From Luteibacter jiangsuensis (GTDB lineage: Bacteria; Pseudomonadota; Gammaproteobacteria; Xanthomonadales; Rhodanobacteraceae): a DNA stretch of 64,000 bases. The notes beneath the pieces were generated by a model. That model worked only from the letters and a program-made list of their open reading frames with translations. It was not told the DNA's origin and ran no database searches. The stretch is taken from contig NZ_JAAQQR010000001.1 of NCBI RefSeq assembly GCF_011742555.1, positions 496,001 through 560,000 on the forward strand. The letters are read 5' to 3'. Shown one piece after another: positions 30,424 to 39,610 of the stretch (positions within the stretch are counted from its first letter, which is position 1; every line of letters begins with the position of its first letter). A program made the position numbers and the translations under genes.

Positions 30424-31956
30424 TCAGGCCTCGGGACGCATGGTCGGGAACAGCAGCACGTCGCGGATGGACGACGAGCCGGTGAGCAGCATCACGAGGC
30501 GGTCGATGCCGACGCCGAGGCCGCCGGTGGGCGGCAGACCTACTTCGAGCGCGCGAATGTAGTCGGCGTCGTAGTGCATGGCCTCGTCGTCGCCGGCCTC
30601 CTTCGCATCCACCTGGGCCTGGAAGCGTGCCGCCTGGTCTTCGGAATCGTTGAGTTCCGAGAAGCCGTTGGCGATTTCCTTGCCGTTGATGAAGAGCTCG
30701 AAGCGATCGGTGATGCCCTTGTCGGTGTCGCTCTCGCGCGCCAGCGGCGAGACTTCCACCGGATGATCGGTGATGAAGGTGGGCTGGACCAGGGTGTGCT
30801 CGACGGTGGCTTCGAAGATTTCGAGCAGAAGCTTGCCCCAGCCGTACGAAGGCTTCACATGGATGCCCAGGCGGGCGGCATGGGCGGCCATGGCCTCGCG
30901 GTCGCGCAACTCGCCCGGCTTGATCTCGGGGTTGAGTTCGAGCACGGCGTCTTCCATGCGCCAGCGGCGGAAGGCCGGGCCGAGGTCGACGGTGGCGCCA
31001 TCCCATTCGATGACCGTGCTGCCCACGACGTCTGCCGCGGCCGAACGGATCATGCCCTCGGTGAGGTCCATGACCTCGTGGTACGTGGCATAGGCCTGGT
31101 ACAACTCCAGCATCGTGAACTCGGGGTTGTGCCGCGTGGACACGCCTTCGTTACGGAAGTTGCGGTTGATCTCGTAGACGCGGTCGAAGCCGCCGACCAC
31201 CAGGCGCTTCAGGTAAAGCTCCGGCGCCACGCGCAGGAAAAGCGGGATGTCGAGCGCGTTGTGATGCGTGGTGAACGGCCGTGCGGTGGCACCGCCGGGG
31301 ATCACGTGCATCATCGGCGTTTCCACTTCCATGAAGCGGCGCGGCTCGGCTTCGAGCCAGCGGCGCACGTGGCTGATGATCTTCGAACGAAGCGCGAACG
31401 TGCGGCGCGATTCCTCGGTGACGATGAGGTCGACGTAACGCTGGCGATAACGCTGCTCGACGTCGGCCAGGCCGTGGTGCTTGTCCGGCAGGCCGCGCAG
31501 CGACTTCGTGAGCAGGCGGATGGCCTCGACCTTGACGGACAACTCGCCCGTCTTGGTACGCATGAGCACGCCGGTGGCCCCGACGATGTCGCCGAGATCC
31601 CAGCGCTTGAACGCCTCGTAGCCTTCCTCGCCCACGGTGCCCTGGTGCACGAACAGCTGGATGCGGCCGGTGCCGTCCTGCATCTGCACGAAGCTGACCT
31701 TGCCCTGCCCGCGCATGAGGATGATGCGTCCGGCAACAGCCACGCGACGCGGCGCTGCCTCGATGGCCTCGGCGGTCCAGGTGTCCTTGTCGGCGAACTC
31801 GTCCTGCAGGTCGCCGGCGAAGCTGTCCACCTTGAAGTCGTTCGGGTAAGCGATGCCCTGCGCGCGCAGCGCTTTCAGTTTCTCGCGACGCTCGGCGATG
31901 AGGCGGTTCTCGTCGGCAGCGGTGGCGGAGGCTGTGGCGTTGGCGTTTTCGGTCAT
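30424..31956 (-). CDS. lysS: Lysyl-tRNA synthetase, class II
   Basis: A 510-residue class II synthetase that charges tRNA-Lys. An N-terminal OB-fold anticodon-binding domain ([20 protein letters not shown]) precedes the catalytic core, with motif 2 ([21 protein letters not shown]) and motif 3 ([20 protein letters not shown]). Length fits LysS (about 505). The ATG at 31954-31956 gives [10 protein letters not shown]; the longer frame adds a Ser/Pro-rich stretch that is not conserved. It lies 52 bases after prfB, the same order as E. coli prfB-lysS. Confidence 0.97.
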   Translation of the reverse strand: MTENANATASATAADENRLIAERREKLKALRAQGIAYPNDFKVDSFAGDLQDEFADKDTWTAEAIEAAPRRVAVAGRIILMRGQGKVSFVQMQDGTGRIQLFVHQGTVGEEGYEAFKRWDLGDIVGATGVLMRTKTGELSVKVEAIRLLTKSLRGLPDKHHGLADVEQRYRQRYVDLIVTEESRRTFALRSKIISHVRRWLEAEPRRFMEVETPMMHVIPGGATARPFTTHHNALDIPLFLRVAPELYLKRLVVGGFDRVYEINRNFRNEGVSTRHNPEFTMLELYQAYATYHEVMDLTEGMIRSAAADVVGSTVIEWDGATVDLGPAFRRWRMEDAVLELNPEIKPGELRDREAMAAHAARLGIHVKPSYGWGKLLLEIFEATVEHTLVQPTFITDHPVEVSPLARESDTDKGITDRFELFINGKEIANGFSELNDSEDQAARFQAQVDAKEAGDDEAMHYDADYIRALEVGLPPTGGLGVGIDRLVMLLTGSSSIRDVLLFPTMRPEA

Positions 31957-32008
31957 GGCTTGGGTTGGTTTCGAGGTGGATGCGGGGGTCGAAGCCCCCG
32001 GGGGGTTA

Positions 32009-33134
32009 TCAGGCGTCGATGCGCTTGGAGCCGGCTTCGAGGCCCGCCTTGAGGCTTGCCTCGACGAATTCGTCGAGGTCGCCATCGAGCACCTTCTGGG
32101 TGTCGGAGCGTTCGATGCCGGTGCGGAGGTCCTTGATGCGAGACTGGTCGAGCACGTAGTTGCGGATCTGGCTGCCCCAGCCGATGTCGGACTTGGTGGC
32201 TTCCAGTGCGTCCTTCTCGGCGTTGCGCTTCTGCACTTCCAGTTCGTACAGCTTCGCCTTCAGCATCTTCATGGCGCGATCGCGGTTGGCGTGCTGGCTG
32301 CGCTCGGTCTGGCAAGCCACGACCGTGTTGGTCGGAATATGCGTGATGCGCACCGCCGACTCGGTCTTGTTCACGTGCTGGCCGCCGGCGCCCGACGAAC
32401 GATAGACGTCGGTCTTGAGGTCGGCCGGATTGATGTCGATCTCGATGTCGTCGTCCACTTCGGGCGACACGAACACCGAGGTGAAACTGGTGTGCCGGCG
32501 GTTGTCGGAGTCGAACGGGCTCTTGCGCACCAGGCGGTGCACGCCGATCTCCGTTTTCAGCCAGCCGTAGGCGTAGTCGCCTTCCACACGGAACGTGGCG
32601 GACTTGATGCCCGCGACTTCGCCGCCGGAGACTTCCATGAGCTCGGCCTTCCAGCCGCGCGACTCGGCCCAGCGCAGGTACATGCGAAGGAGCATTTCCG
32701 CCCAGTCCTGCGCCTCGGTGCCGCCGGCGCCGGCCTGGATGTCGACGAACGCCGGGGCGGCGTCGAGCTTGCCGGAGAACATGCGCTGGAATTCGAGCTT
32801 GCTCACGCGGGCGTCGACCTTGTTCAGGTCGTCCACGATGGACTGCACGGTGGCCTCGTCGCCATCGGCGGCCGCCATGTCGAGCAGCTCCTTGGCGTCG
32901 TCGAGCGCGGCCGTCATCTCGTCGATGCCGGTGACGATGGTATCGAGCTGGGCGCGTTCGCGGCCGAGCTCCTGGGCGCGCTTCGGGTCGTCCCACACGT
33001 TGGGACTCTCGAGTTCGCGGTTGACTTCCTCTAGCCGTTCTTTCTTGACGGCGTAGTCAAAGATACCCCCTAAGCGACTCGACGCGGCCCTTGAGGTCCG
33101 CGATCTGCGCGAGGATCGGATTGGTTTCGATCAT
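32009..33134 (-). CDS. prfB: Peptide chain release factor 2 (with programmed +1 frameshift)
   Basis: RF2 reads UGA and UAA stop codons. The gene is in two frames. Codons 1-25 run from the ATG at 33132-33134 to CTT at 33060-33062, then an in-frame TGA. Skipping one base gives the second frame, which encodes 349 residues, about 374 in total (E. coli 365). The second part has the stop-recognising SPF motif ([13 protein letters not shown]) and GGQ ([13 protein letters not shown]). An annotation that starts at the internal GTG at 32998 misses the first 45 residues. Low RF2 favours the shift, so the gene is autoregulated. Confidence 0.97.
33057..33070 (-). promoter_or_regulatory. RF2 programmed +1 frameshift site
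   Basis: The minus strand reads AGGGGGTATCTTTGAC: an internal Shine-Dalgarno-like AGGGGG, three bases of spacing, the slippery CTT and the TGA stop followed by C. This matches the E. coli site in every key element. Confidence 0.97.
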
Positions 33135-33224
33135 GGTCGGCTGGCCTGATGGGGCGGCGTCGGAGCACGCCGGCTAAAGCGGGTAATGTTACCAAATGCC
33201 TGCCCCTTCCGCATCGCAGCACCC

Positions 33225-33319
33225 GTAGGAGCGGACCTTGTCCGCGACAGCTTTTCGCGAAAAGCGGCAGGACCTGTTGCCATATCGCGAAAAGCTGTCG
33301 CGGGCAGGGCCGCTCCTAC
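33225..33319. repeat. GTAGGAGCG paired repeat between prfB and asnB
   Basis: Two inverted edges (GTAGGAGCGGACC and GGCCGCTCCTAC) frame two copies of a CGCGAAAAGC/GACAGCTTTTCGCG motif. The right edge supplies the TAG stop of asnB. It is related to the element at 49978-50073. Confidence 0.8.
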
Positions 33320-34986
33320 ACGGGCAAGGCCTCCCGGTGCACGCCGCGCACCGACCGGCCCGAGGGGTCGGCGGAGGCGGCGAACGCGGGGTCCCAGGCC
33401 AGGGCCGCCGGCGACGAGCAGGCGATGGACTTGCCGCCCGGCACCGTCGCAGCGCACGCCTCGCCCGGGAAGTGTTTCTCGAAAAGGCAGCGGTAGAAAT
33501 AGGCTTCCTTCGTGGCCGGCGTGTTGAACGGAAAACGGGACGCCGCCGCGGCGAATTCGCGATCGGACACCTGTTTCTCCGCGTGGTCCTTCAGCCCATC
33601 GATCCACCCGTATCCGACGCCGTCACTGAACTGCTCCTTCTGCCGCCAGAGAATCTCCGCCGGAAGGGCGCCGTCGAAGGCCTCGCGCAACACACCCTTC
33701 TCGATCCCCTTGCGGGCCACCATCTTGGCGTCGGCATCGAAGCCCATGGCGGTATGCAGGAATTCGAGGTCGAGGAACGGCACGCGCGCCTCCACGCCCC
33801 AGGCCGACATCGCCTTGTTCGCACGAAGGCAGTCGTAATACTGCAATGCCTCGAGCTTGCGCACGGTTTCGGCATGAAATTCGCGGGCCGACGGCGCCTT
33901 GTGGAAGTACAGATAGCCACCGAAGATCTCGTCCGAACCCTCGCCGGAGAGCACCATCTTCACGCCCATCGCCTTGATCCGACGGGCGAGCAGGAACATG
34001 GGCGTGGACGCGCGGATGGTGGTCACGTCGTAGGTTTCGATGTGCCGCACCACCTCGGGCAAGGCGTCCAGGCCTTCCTCCAGCGTGTAGCGGAAACCAT
34101 GGTGCACGGTGCCGAGAGCGGCCGCCGCGATTTCCGCGGCCTTGAGGTCCGGCGAGCCTTCGAGGCCGATGGCGAAGGAATGCAGGCGTGGCCACCAGGC
34201 CTCCGCAACGTCGTCGTCCTCGATGCGGCGGCGCGCGAAGCCGGCGGCCACCGCCGCCACCAGCGAAGAGTCGAGGCCGCCGGACAGCAGCACGCCGTAC
34301 GGCACGTCGGTCATCATCTGCCGGTGCACCGCCGCCTCGAACGCGGCGCGCAGGACGGGGGGATCGATCGTCCGCCCTTCCGTCGCGGCGTACTCGCGCC
34401 AGGCGGGCGACCAGTAGGGCACGGCCTCGCCACGCAGGCTGTCGTAGACGTGGCCCGGCGGGAAGGGCGCCACGTCGGCACACACGCCGACTAGCGCCTT
34501 CATCTCCGATGCGACGTACAGACGCCCTTCCCTGTCGTGGCCCCAGTACAGCGGACAGACCCCCAGGGGATCGCGCGCGATGAGGACCCGACGCCGCCGG
34601 GCGTCCCACAGGGCAAAGGCGAAGATGCCGTTGAGCGTGTGCACGAAGTCGGCGTCATGCTCGCGGTAGAGGGCGTTGATGACCTCGCAGTCGGAGCCCG
34701 TGGTGAACGCATAGTCGCTGGCGGCGCGAATCTCGCGGTGGTTGTAGATCTCGCCGTTCACCGCCAGCGCCAGGTCGCCCTCCGGTGAGCGCAGTGGCTG
34801 CGCGCCGCTGGCCGGGTCGACGATGGCCAGGCGCTCGTGCACGAGGATCGCTCCGTCGTCGACATACACGCCACTCCAGTCCGGCCCGCGGTGACGTTGC
34901 CGCTGCGACAGTTCCATCGCCCGCGCGCGCAGGGCGACGAGATCGTCGCCGGACGAGAGGCCGAACATTCCCAGAATCGAACACAT
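33316..34986 (-). CDS. asnB: Asparagine synthase (glutamine-hydrolysing)
   Basis: A 556-residue enzyme making Asn from Asp with glutamine as nitrogen donor and ATP. Residue 2 is the catalytic Cys of the class II glutaminase domain (MCSILGMFG), which extends to about residue 200 with RGPDWSGVY, RLAIVDP and VNGEIYNH. The synthetase half has the pyrophosphate loop LLSGGLDSSLVA and LSGEGSDEIFGGYLYF. Size matches E. coli AsnB (554). AAGGAG lies about nine bases before the ATG. The stop is the TAG of a dispersed repeat. The leader contains a putative Asn-dependent attenuator, so expression should rise when charged tRNA-Asn is scarce. Confidence 0.97.
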   Translation of the reverse strand: MCSILGMFGLSSGDDLVALRARAMELSQRQRHRGPDWSGVYVDDGAILVHERLAIVDPASGAQPLRSPEGDLALAVNGEIYNHREIRAASDYAFTTGSDCEVINALYREHDADFVHTLNGIFAFALWDARRRRVLIARDPLGVCPLYWGHDREGRLYVASEMKALVGVCADVAPFPPGHVYDSLRGEAVPYWSPAWREYAATEGRTIDPPVLRAAFEAAVHRQMMTDVPYGVLLSGGLDSSLVAAVAAGFARRRIEDDDVAEAWWPRLHSFAIGLEGSPDLKAAEIAAAALGTVHHGFRYTLEEGLDALPEVVRHIETYDVTTIRASTPMFLLARRIKAMGVKMVLSGEGSDEIFGGYLYFHKAPSAREFHAETVRKLEALQYYDCLRANKAMSAWGVEARVPFLDLEFLHTAMGFDADAKMVARKGIEKGVLREAFDGALPAEILWRQKEQFSDGVGYGWIDGLKDHAEKQVSDREFAAAASRFPFNTPATKEAYFYRCLFEKHFPGEACAATVPGGKSIACSSPAALAWDPAFAASADPSGRSVRGVHREALPV

Positions 34987-35020
34987 AGGTCTTGCACTCC
35001 TTGTGAGAAAGCACGCAAAG

Positions 35021-35045
35021 AAAAAAGCCCGCCTTGGGGGCGGGC
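35021..35045 (-). terminator. Leader terminator (putative attenuator) before asnB
   Basis: On the minus strand a perfect 7-bp GC stem, GCCCGCC with GGCGGGC and loop CCCAA, is followed by T6 (35026-35021). It lies 35 bases upstream of the asnB ATG and reads toward asnB, and it is separated from hutF by the leader ORF. Confidence 0.85.
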
Positions 35046-35079
35046 CTTTCGTGATTCGGATGGTTTCGCCTGAAACCGC

Positions 35080-35151
35080 CTACACGCCGACCCTCCCGAG
35101 GTTCCGGGCACGGTTATTGGTGTTGGCGTTATTGGCGGCGATGCGAAGCAT
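35080..35151 (-). CDS. Asn-rich leader peptide of asnB (putative)
   Basis: A 23-codon ORF from ATG at 35149-35151 to TAG at 35080-35082. Codons 7, 8, 10, 12, 13 and 17 are Asn (AAT or AAC), six in eleven positions. Such clustering upstream of asparagine synthetase, followed by a terminator hairpin, is the hallmark of ribosome-mediated attenuation. Codons 18-21 contain GGGAGGG (35097-35091), which can pair with CCCGCCC (35044-35038) of the terminator with one mismatch. A ribosome stalled at the Asn codons would leave GGGAGGG free for antitermination; one reaching the stop would cover it. There is no strong Shine-Dalgarno site; an in-frame GTG at 35190 is an alternative start. Confidence 0.78.
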   Translation of the reverse strand: MLRIAANNANTNNRARNLGRVGV

Positions 35152-35157
35152 GGGCCG

Positions 35158-35186
35158 ACTAAAGCACGTTACGGACGGCGACGCAA
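35158..35186 (-). promoter_or_regulatory. Candidate promoter for the asnB leader
   Basis: TTGCGT (35186-35181), a 17-base spacer and TTTAGT (35163-35158) resemble a sigma-70 promoter directly after the hutF stop. Transcription would start near the leader ATG, giving a nearly leaderless message. Weak matches; prediction only. Confidence 0.4.
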
Positions 35187-35193
35187 GCACCGG

Positions 35194-36552
35194 TCAGGCG
35201 GCAGCCAGGCGTTCCACCACGCGGCGATAGGCGTTTGCGGAAGACGCCTCGGCCACGTGCGCGAAATCGCGTACGCGCCATTGCCCTCCCACCATCACGT
35301 CGCGCACCAGCGGCGTGTTTCCTGCGAACAGGAAGCTGTCCATGACGTCCGCCTCGTCCCTGGCGGCCAGTAACGGCGAACGATCGTCGAGCACAAGCAG
35401 ATCGGCCCGCGCGCCGGCCGCCAGCCTGGCGATGTCGCTACCGGACGCCTGCGCGCCGCCGACAAGGGCACGCTGCCAGAGTGCCGTGCCCACGCTTTCC
35501 TCGGGCAGCCGCGCGGCGACGTTGCGGTGTCGCGTCACCAGGCGCTGTCCGTATTCCAGCCAGCGAAGCTCTTCCACCGGCGAGACGGAAATATGCGAAT
35601 CCGAACCGATGCCGAATGTGCCGCCCGCATCGATGAAGGCGGCCAGAGGGAAAAGGCCGTCGCCGAGGTTGGCTTCGGTCGTGGGACAGAGGCCGGCCAC
35701 GGCGCCGCTCTTCGCGATGCGGTCGGTTTCCTGGGCCGTGAGGTGCGTGGCGTGGATCAGTGTCCAACGGGCGTCCACGTCGGCGTGGTCCAGCAACCAT
35801 TCCACCGGCCGCGCGTGACGCACGGCAAGGCAATCCTGCACCTCGCCGATCTGCTCGGCGATGTGGATGTGCACCGGAAGCCCTTGGGCGATACCCGTCG
35901 CGAGGAGCGCGCGCATGGCGTCTTCGGGCACGGCGCGCAGTGAGTGCAGCGCCATGCCCAGCGTGAACATGTCGTCCTGCATCGGCGCCAGGCGCTCCAG
36001 CAAACTCACGAAGCTGCCCACGTCGTGACGGAAACGCCGTTGCCGTTCCGAGAGTGGCCGGCCGTCGAAGCCGCCCGTCATGTAGAGCACCGGCAGCAAC
36101 GTGAGACCGATGCCGGCCTCCCTCGCCGCCTCCACGAGTGCCAGCGACATGGCAGCCGGATCGGCGTAAGGAACGCCGCGCGGTCCGTGGTGCAGGTAAT
36201 GGAACTCGCAGACCTGGGTATAGCCCGCCTTCACCATCTCGACGTACAGCTGTGTGGCGATGGCTTTCAGGTCGTCGGGATCGATCGCCTCCGCGAAGGC
36301 GTACATGGTTTCGCGCCAGGTCCAGAAGCTGTCCTCGCCCGGTCCGCGTCGCTCCGCCAGCCCGGCCATCGCGCGCTGGAATGCGTGCGAATGGAGGTTG
36401 GGCATGCCCGGCAGCACAAACCGGCCGATGCGCGTCGCATCGCCTGCCGCCGGACTGAACCGCCCTGATGCGATGCCAAGCGCGACATCGTCCCCGGCAC
36501 GCCACGCGCCGCCTTGCCAGAGAAAGTCTGCGCTTATGGCGGTATTCGACAT
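35194..36552 (-). CDS. hutF: Formimidoylglutamate deiminase
   Basis: A 452-residue amidohydrolase that converts N-formimidoyl-L-glutamate to N-formyl-L-glutamate and ammonia in histidine degradation. Metal and substrate motifs are PGMPNLHSHAFQRAM, IHIAEQIGEVQDCL, LIHATHLTAQE and GIGSDSHISVSPVEELRWLEYGQRL, the last typical of HutF. The ATG at 36550-36552 gives MSNTAISADF; the frame is open further but that part crosses the divergent promoter region. It is transcribed away from the GNAT/nitrilase-clcA-hutI genes. The following step needs HutG, not present in this window. Confidence 0.93.
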   Translation of the reverse strand: MSNTAISADFLWQGGAWRAGDDVALGIASGRFSPAAGDATRIGRFVLPGMPNLHSHAFQRAMAGLAERRGPGEDSFWTWRETMYAFAEAIDPDDLKAIATQLYVEMVKAGYTQVCEFHYLHHGPRGVPYADPAAMSLALVEAAREAGIGLTLLPVLYMTGGFDGRPLSERQRRFRHDVGSFVSLLERLAPMQDDMFTLGMALHSLRAVPEDAMRALLATGIAQGLPVHIHIAEQIGEVQDCLAVRHARPVEWLLDHADVDARWTLIHATHLTAQETDRIAKSGAVAGLCPTTEANLGDGLFPLAAFIDAGGTFGIGSDSHISVSPVEELRWLEYGQRLVTRHRNVAARLPEESVGTALWQRALVGGAQASGSDIARLAAGARADLLVLDDRSPLLAARDEADVMDSFLFAGNTPLVRDVMVGGQWRVRDFAHVAEASSANAYRRVVERLAAA

Positions 36553-36662
36553 GACGTCATTCCTGCGACCGGGGATGCGGCATGGTACTCCGTGCCGCCG
36601 TTGTGCAGCGGCCGAAACTTTCAGGGAAGGCAGCGGTGGAGTCGCTGGCGCATAATAAGACG
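36553..36662. promoter_or_regulatory. Divergent promoter region between hutF and the hutI-containing operon
   Basis: A 110-base gap. On the plus strand CATAAT (about 36653-36658) sits just before the GNAT/nitrilase ATG and could be a -10, which would give a short or absent 5' UTR. No clear HutC operator is visible. Confidence 0.35.
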
Positions 36663-38234
36663 ATGAACGAGAGCAAGGCTTCACAGCCGCCCAAATTGCT
36701 GCTTCGCCTGGCCCGCCCCGCCGACGTTCCGGAACTCGTGGCGCTCACCGCCCGCGTGTACACGGCGGAATGGGGCCACTCCGCCGAAATGCTGCATGGC
36801 CAGCAGACGCACTTTCCCGAAGGCCAGTTCGTCGTCGAATACGAAGGCCGCATCGTGGGTTTCTGCGCCACGTTCCGCATCGCCGAGACAGTGGCCCTCG
36901 CGCCGCACACCTGGATGCAGATCACCGGCGGCGGGTTCGCTTCGCGCCACGACCCGGAGGGCGACTGGCTCTACGGCATGGAGGTGGTGGTGCATCCCGA
37001 CTACCGGGGCATGCGCATCGGACAGCGCCTCTATATGGCGCGCAAGCGGCTGTGCACCGACCTCAAGCTGCGCGGCATCGTCTTCGGCGGGCGCATTCCG
37101 GGGCTGGCCCGCGCCATCGGCCGCTACGGCAGCGCCGAGGCCTATGTCCAGGCGGTGGTCGAGGGCAGCCGCCGCGATCCCACGCTCAGCTTCCAGCTGC
37201 GCAACGGCTTCGAGGTGATCGGCCTGCTCCGCGGCTACGTGCCGTCCGACCACGAATCGCTCGGCTATGCGGCGCACCTGGTCTGGCGCAACCCGCACCG
37301 TCTCGACCAACCCGACATGCCACGCGTGTCGCAAAGCCACCGCCTGCCCGACAACGTGCGGGTCGCCTCCGTGCAGTACCAGCAGCGCCGTATCTCTTCG
37401 TTCGCCGAGTTCGCCACCCAGGTGGAGTACTTCGTGGATATCGCCGCGGATTACGACGCCGACTTCGTCGCCTTTCCAGAGCTGCTCACGCTGCAACTGC
37501 TGTCCATCGAGAACGCGGAACTGTCGCCGGTGGATTCGATCCGCCGCCTTTCGGAATACACCGACGAGGTCAAGGCGCTGTTCCACCGGCTGGCGGTGCA
37601 CTACAACATCAATATCGTGGGCGGGTCGCATCCCACGCGGCAACCGAATGGCGACATCCACAATGTCTGCTATGTGTGCCTGCGCGACGGCTCCATCCAC
37701 GAGCGCGAGAAACTGCATCCCACACCGAGCGAGCGCAATGTCTGGAACATCACCGGCGGCGACGCCGCGGCCACGATCCAGACCGACTGCGGCCCCATCG
37801 GCGTGATGATCTGCTACGACTCCGAATTTCCCGAAGTGGCGCGCCACCTCACCGACCAGGGTGCATTGATCCTGTTCGTCCCCTTCTGCACGGACGTGCG
37901 CGAGGGTTACCTCCGCGTGCGCTACTGCTCCCAGGCACGCGCCATCGAGAACCAATGCTATGTCGTCCTTTCCGGTAACGTGGGGAATCTTCCAGGCGTG
38001 AACAATTTCGATATCCAGTACGGGCAGAGCTGCATCCTCACGCCCAGCGACTTTCCCTTCGCGCGCGACGGCGTCGCCGCCGATTCCACTCCGAACATCG
38101 AAACCGTGCTGTTCGCCGACCTCCGCCTGGAGAACCTCGCCCGTGCGCGCAATTCGGGTGCGGTGCAGAACCTCAAGGACCGCCGCTACGACCTCTACGA
38201 AGTGCGCTGGGCGCGCAGCACGGAGGTGAAATGA
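36663..38234 (+). CDS. Bifunctional GNAT acetyltransferase / carbon-nitrogen hydrolase protein
   Basis: A 523-residue fusion. Residues 1 to about 210 form a GNAT domain with acetyl-CoA binding motif A ([19 protein letters not shown]). Residues 235 onward are a nitrilase-superfamily hydrolase with the full catalytic triad: Glu in [10 protein letters not shown], Lys in HEREKLHPT and Cys in [12 protein letters not shown]. This fusion recurs in proteobacteria without an established substrate. Here it overlaps clcA (ATGA) and lies in one operon with hutI, opposite hutF, so a link to histidine breakdown products is a fair guess but not shown. The ATG at 36663 is chosen over an upstream GTG because it starts the conserved part. 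Confidence 0.88.
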   Translation: MNESKASQPPKLLLRLARPADVPELVALTARVYTAEWGHSAEMLHGQQTHFPEGQFVVEYEGRIVGFCATFRIAETVALAPHTWMQITGGGFASRHDPEGDWLYGMEVVVHPDYRGMRIGQRLYMARKRLCTDLKLRGIVFGGRIPGLARAIGRYGSAEAYVQAVVEGSRRDPTLSFQLRNGFEVIGLLRGYVPSDHESLGYAAHLVWRNPHRLDQPDMPRVSQSHRLPDNVRVASVQYQQRRISSFAEFATQVEYFVDIAADYDADFVAFPELLTLQLLSIENAELSPVDSIRRLSEYTDEVKALFHRLAVHYNINIVGGSHPTRQPNGDIHNVCYVCLRDGSIHEREKLHPTPSERNVWNITGGDAAATIQTDCGPIGVMICYDSEFPEVARHLTDQGALILFVPFCTDVREGYLRVRYCSQARAIENQCYVVLSGNVGNLPGVNNFDIQYGQSCILTPSDFPFARDGVAADSTPNIETVLFADLRLENLARARNSGAVQNLKDRRYDLYEVRWARSTEVK

Positions 38235-39610
38235 GCGACACGCCGGAAACGGAGCCGGTTCCGGCTGCCTCGCCCCTCGAACGACTTCGCGGCCATGCCT
38301 GGCTCTCGCCGGCGCAATGGCGGCGCCGCCTGCTTTTCTGGACCGGCGCGGTCATGGTCGGGTTGTCCGCGGTCTTCTTTGCCAAGGCCGCCGACTTCGC
38401 GTTCGAGCTGTTTCGCGGGGTGTCGTCCCATGGCTGGTGGGTGCCGCTGCTCATCACGCCGCCCACGTTCGCCCTGCTCTGCTGGCTCACCCAGGGGGCC
38501 ATGAAGGCCACCCGCGGTTCCGGCATCCCGCAGGCCATCGCAACGCTGGAGGTCGAGGACGAAGCCTTCCGCACCCGCCTGCTCTCGCTGAAGATCGCCG
38601 TGGGCAAGATGGCGCTCACGCTGGGAGCGCTTCTCGGTGGCGCCTCGGTCGGGCGCGAAGGGCCCACGGTACATGTCGGCGCCGGTCTGCTCTATTCGCT
38701 CGGACGCCGCTTCGGTTTCGACGAACCCGCCGCGGCGGGGCGCTTCATCCTCGCCGGTTCGGCAGCTGGACTCGCCGCGGCGTTCAACACGCCGCTGGCG
38801 GGCGTCGTGTTCGCCATCGAGGAAATGTCCGGCACGTTCGAGCACCGCATGAGCGGCACCCTGCTCACGGCCGTGATCGTCGCCGGCGTGGTGTCCCTCG
38901 GCGTGGTGGGCAACTACGCCTATTTCGGCGAGATCGCCGCCGGGCTCCCGCTGGGCCGAGCCTGGATCGCGGTGCTGCTCACCGGCCTGGTGGGCGGCCT
39001 TGCGGGCGGGCTGTTCGCCCGCCTGATCCTGCCCTCGGCCAGGGGCTTTCGCGGCTTCGTCGGGCGACTGCGCGGGTACAACCCGGTCGTGTTCGCCGGT
39101 GCCTGCGGGCTCGCGCTCGTGCTGCTGAGCTTCCTGAGCACGCATGGGCTTTACGGCACGGGCTACGGCCAGGCACGCGACATCCTGCAGGGCCATGGCG
39201 ATACCGGTCCCTTCTTCGGCGTACTGAAGTTCTTCGGCAACATCGCCTCGTCGTGGGCCGGCATTCCGGGCGGCATCTTTTCGCCGGCCCTCGCCGTGGG
39301 TGCCGGCCTCGGAGGAAACATCGCCAGCCTGATGCCGGGCGCCGATCACGCGGCCATCGTGCTGCTCGGCATGGCCGCATACCTTTCCGGGGTGACGCAA
39401 TCGCCGCTCACTGCCGCCGTCATTTCCCTCGAACTCACGGCCAACCGGCAGATGGCGCTACCGATCATGGCCGCCTGCCTGCTTGCCCGCGCCGTGTCGG
39501 CGCTGGTGTGTCGCGTGCCGGTGTACAAGGCTCTCGCCAACGAACTCGTGACGCAGTACGAGGAGGAGCGCGCGCGACGCGAGTCTCCCGTCGCCGAGGG
39601 CAATGCATGA
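38231..39610 (+). CDS. clcA: ClC-family chloride channel/antiporter
   Basis: A 459-residue polytopic membrane protein of the ClC family. The ion-pathway motifs are all visible: [18 protein letters not shown] with the gating Glu, and [19 protein letters not shown]. The Glu in [13 protein letters not shown] matches the internal proton Glu of H+/Cl- antiporters, so exchange rather than a channel is likely. It overlaps the preceding gene and hutI by four bases each. ClC exchangers support acid resistance; a link with histidine degradation, which releases ammonia, is speculative. Confidence 0.92.
   Translation: MSDTPETEPVPAASPLERLRGHAWLSPAQWRRRLLFWTGAVMVGLSAVFFAKAADFAFELFRGVSSHGWWVPLLITPPTFALLCWLTQGAMKATRGSGIPQAIATLEVEDEAFRTRLLSLKIAVGKMALTLGALLGGASVGREGPTVHVGAGLLYSLGRRFGFDEPAAAGRFILAGSAAGLAAAFNTPLAGVVFAIEEMSGTFEHRMSGTLLTAVIVAGVVSLGVVGNYAYFGEIAAGLPLGRAWIAVLLTGLVGGLAGGLFARLILPSARGFRGFVGRLRGYNPVVFAGACGLALVLLSFLSTHGLYGTGYGQARDILQGHGDTGPFFGVLKFFGNIASSWAGIPGGIFSPALAVGAGLGGNIASLMPGADHAAIVLLGMAAYLSGVTQSPLTAAVISLELTANRQMALPIMAACLLARAVSALVCRVPVYKALANELVTQYEEERARRESPVAEGNA

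Noticed and set aside
38195-39400. A 401-codon minus-strand frame opposite clcA
   Set aside because: Antisense shadow; clcA carries all ClC motifs on the plus strand.
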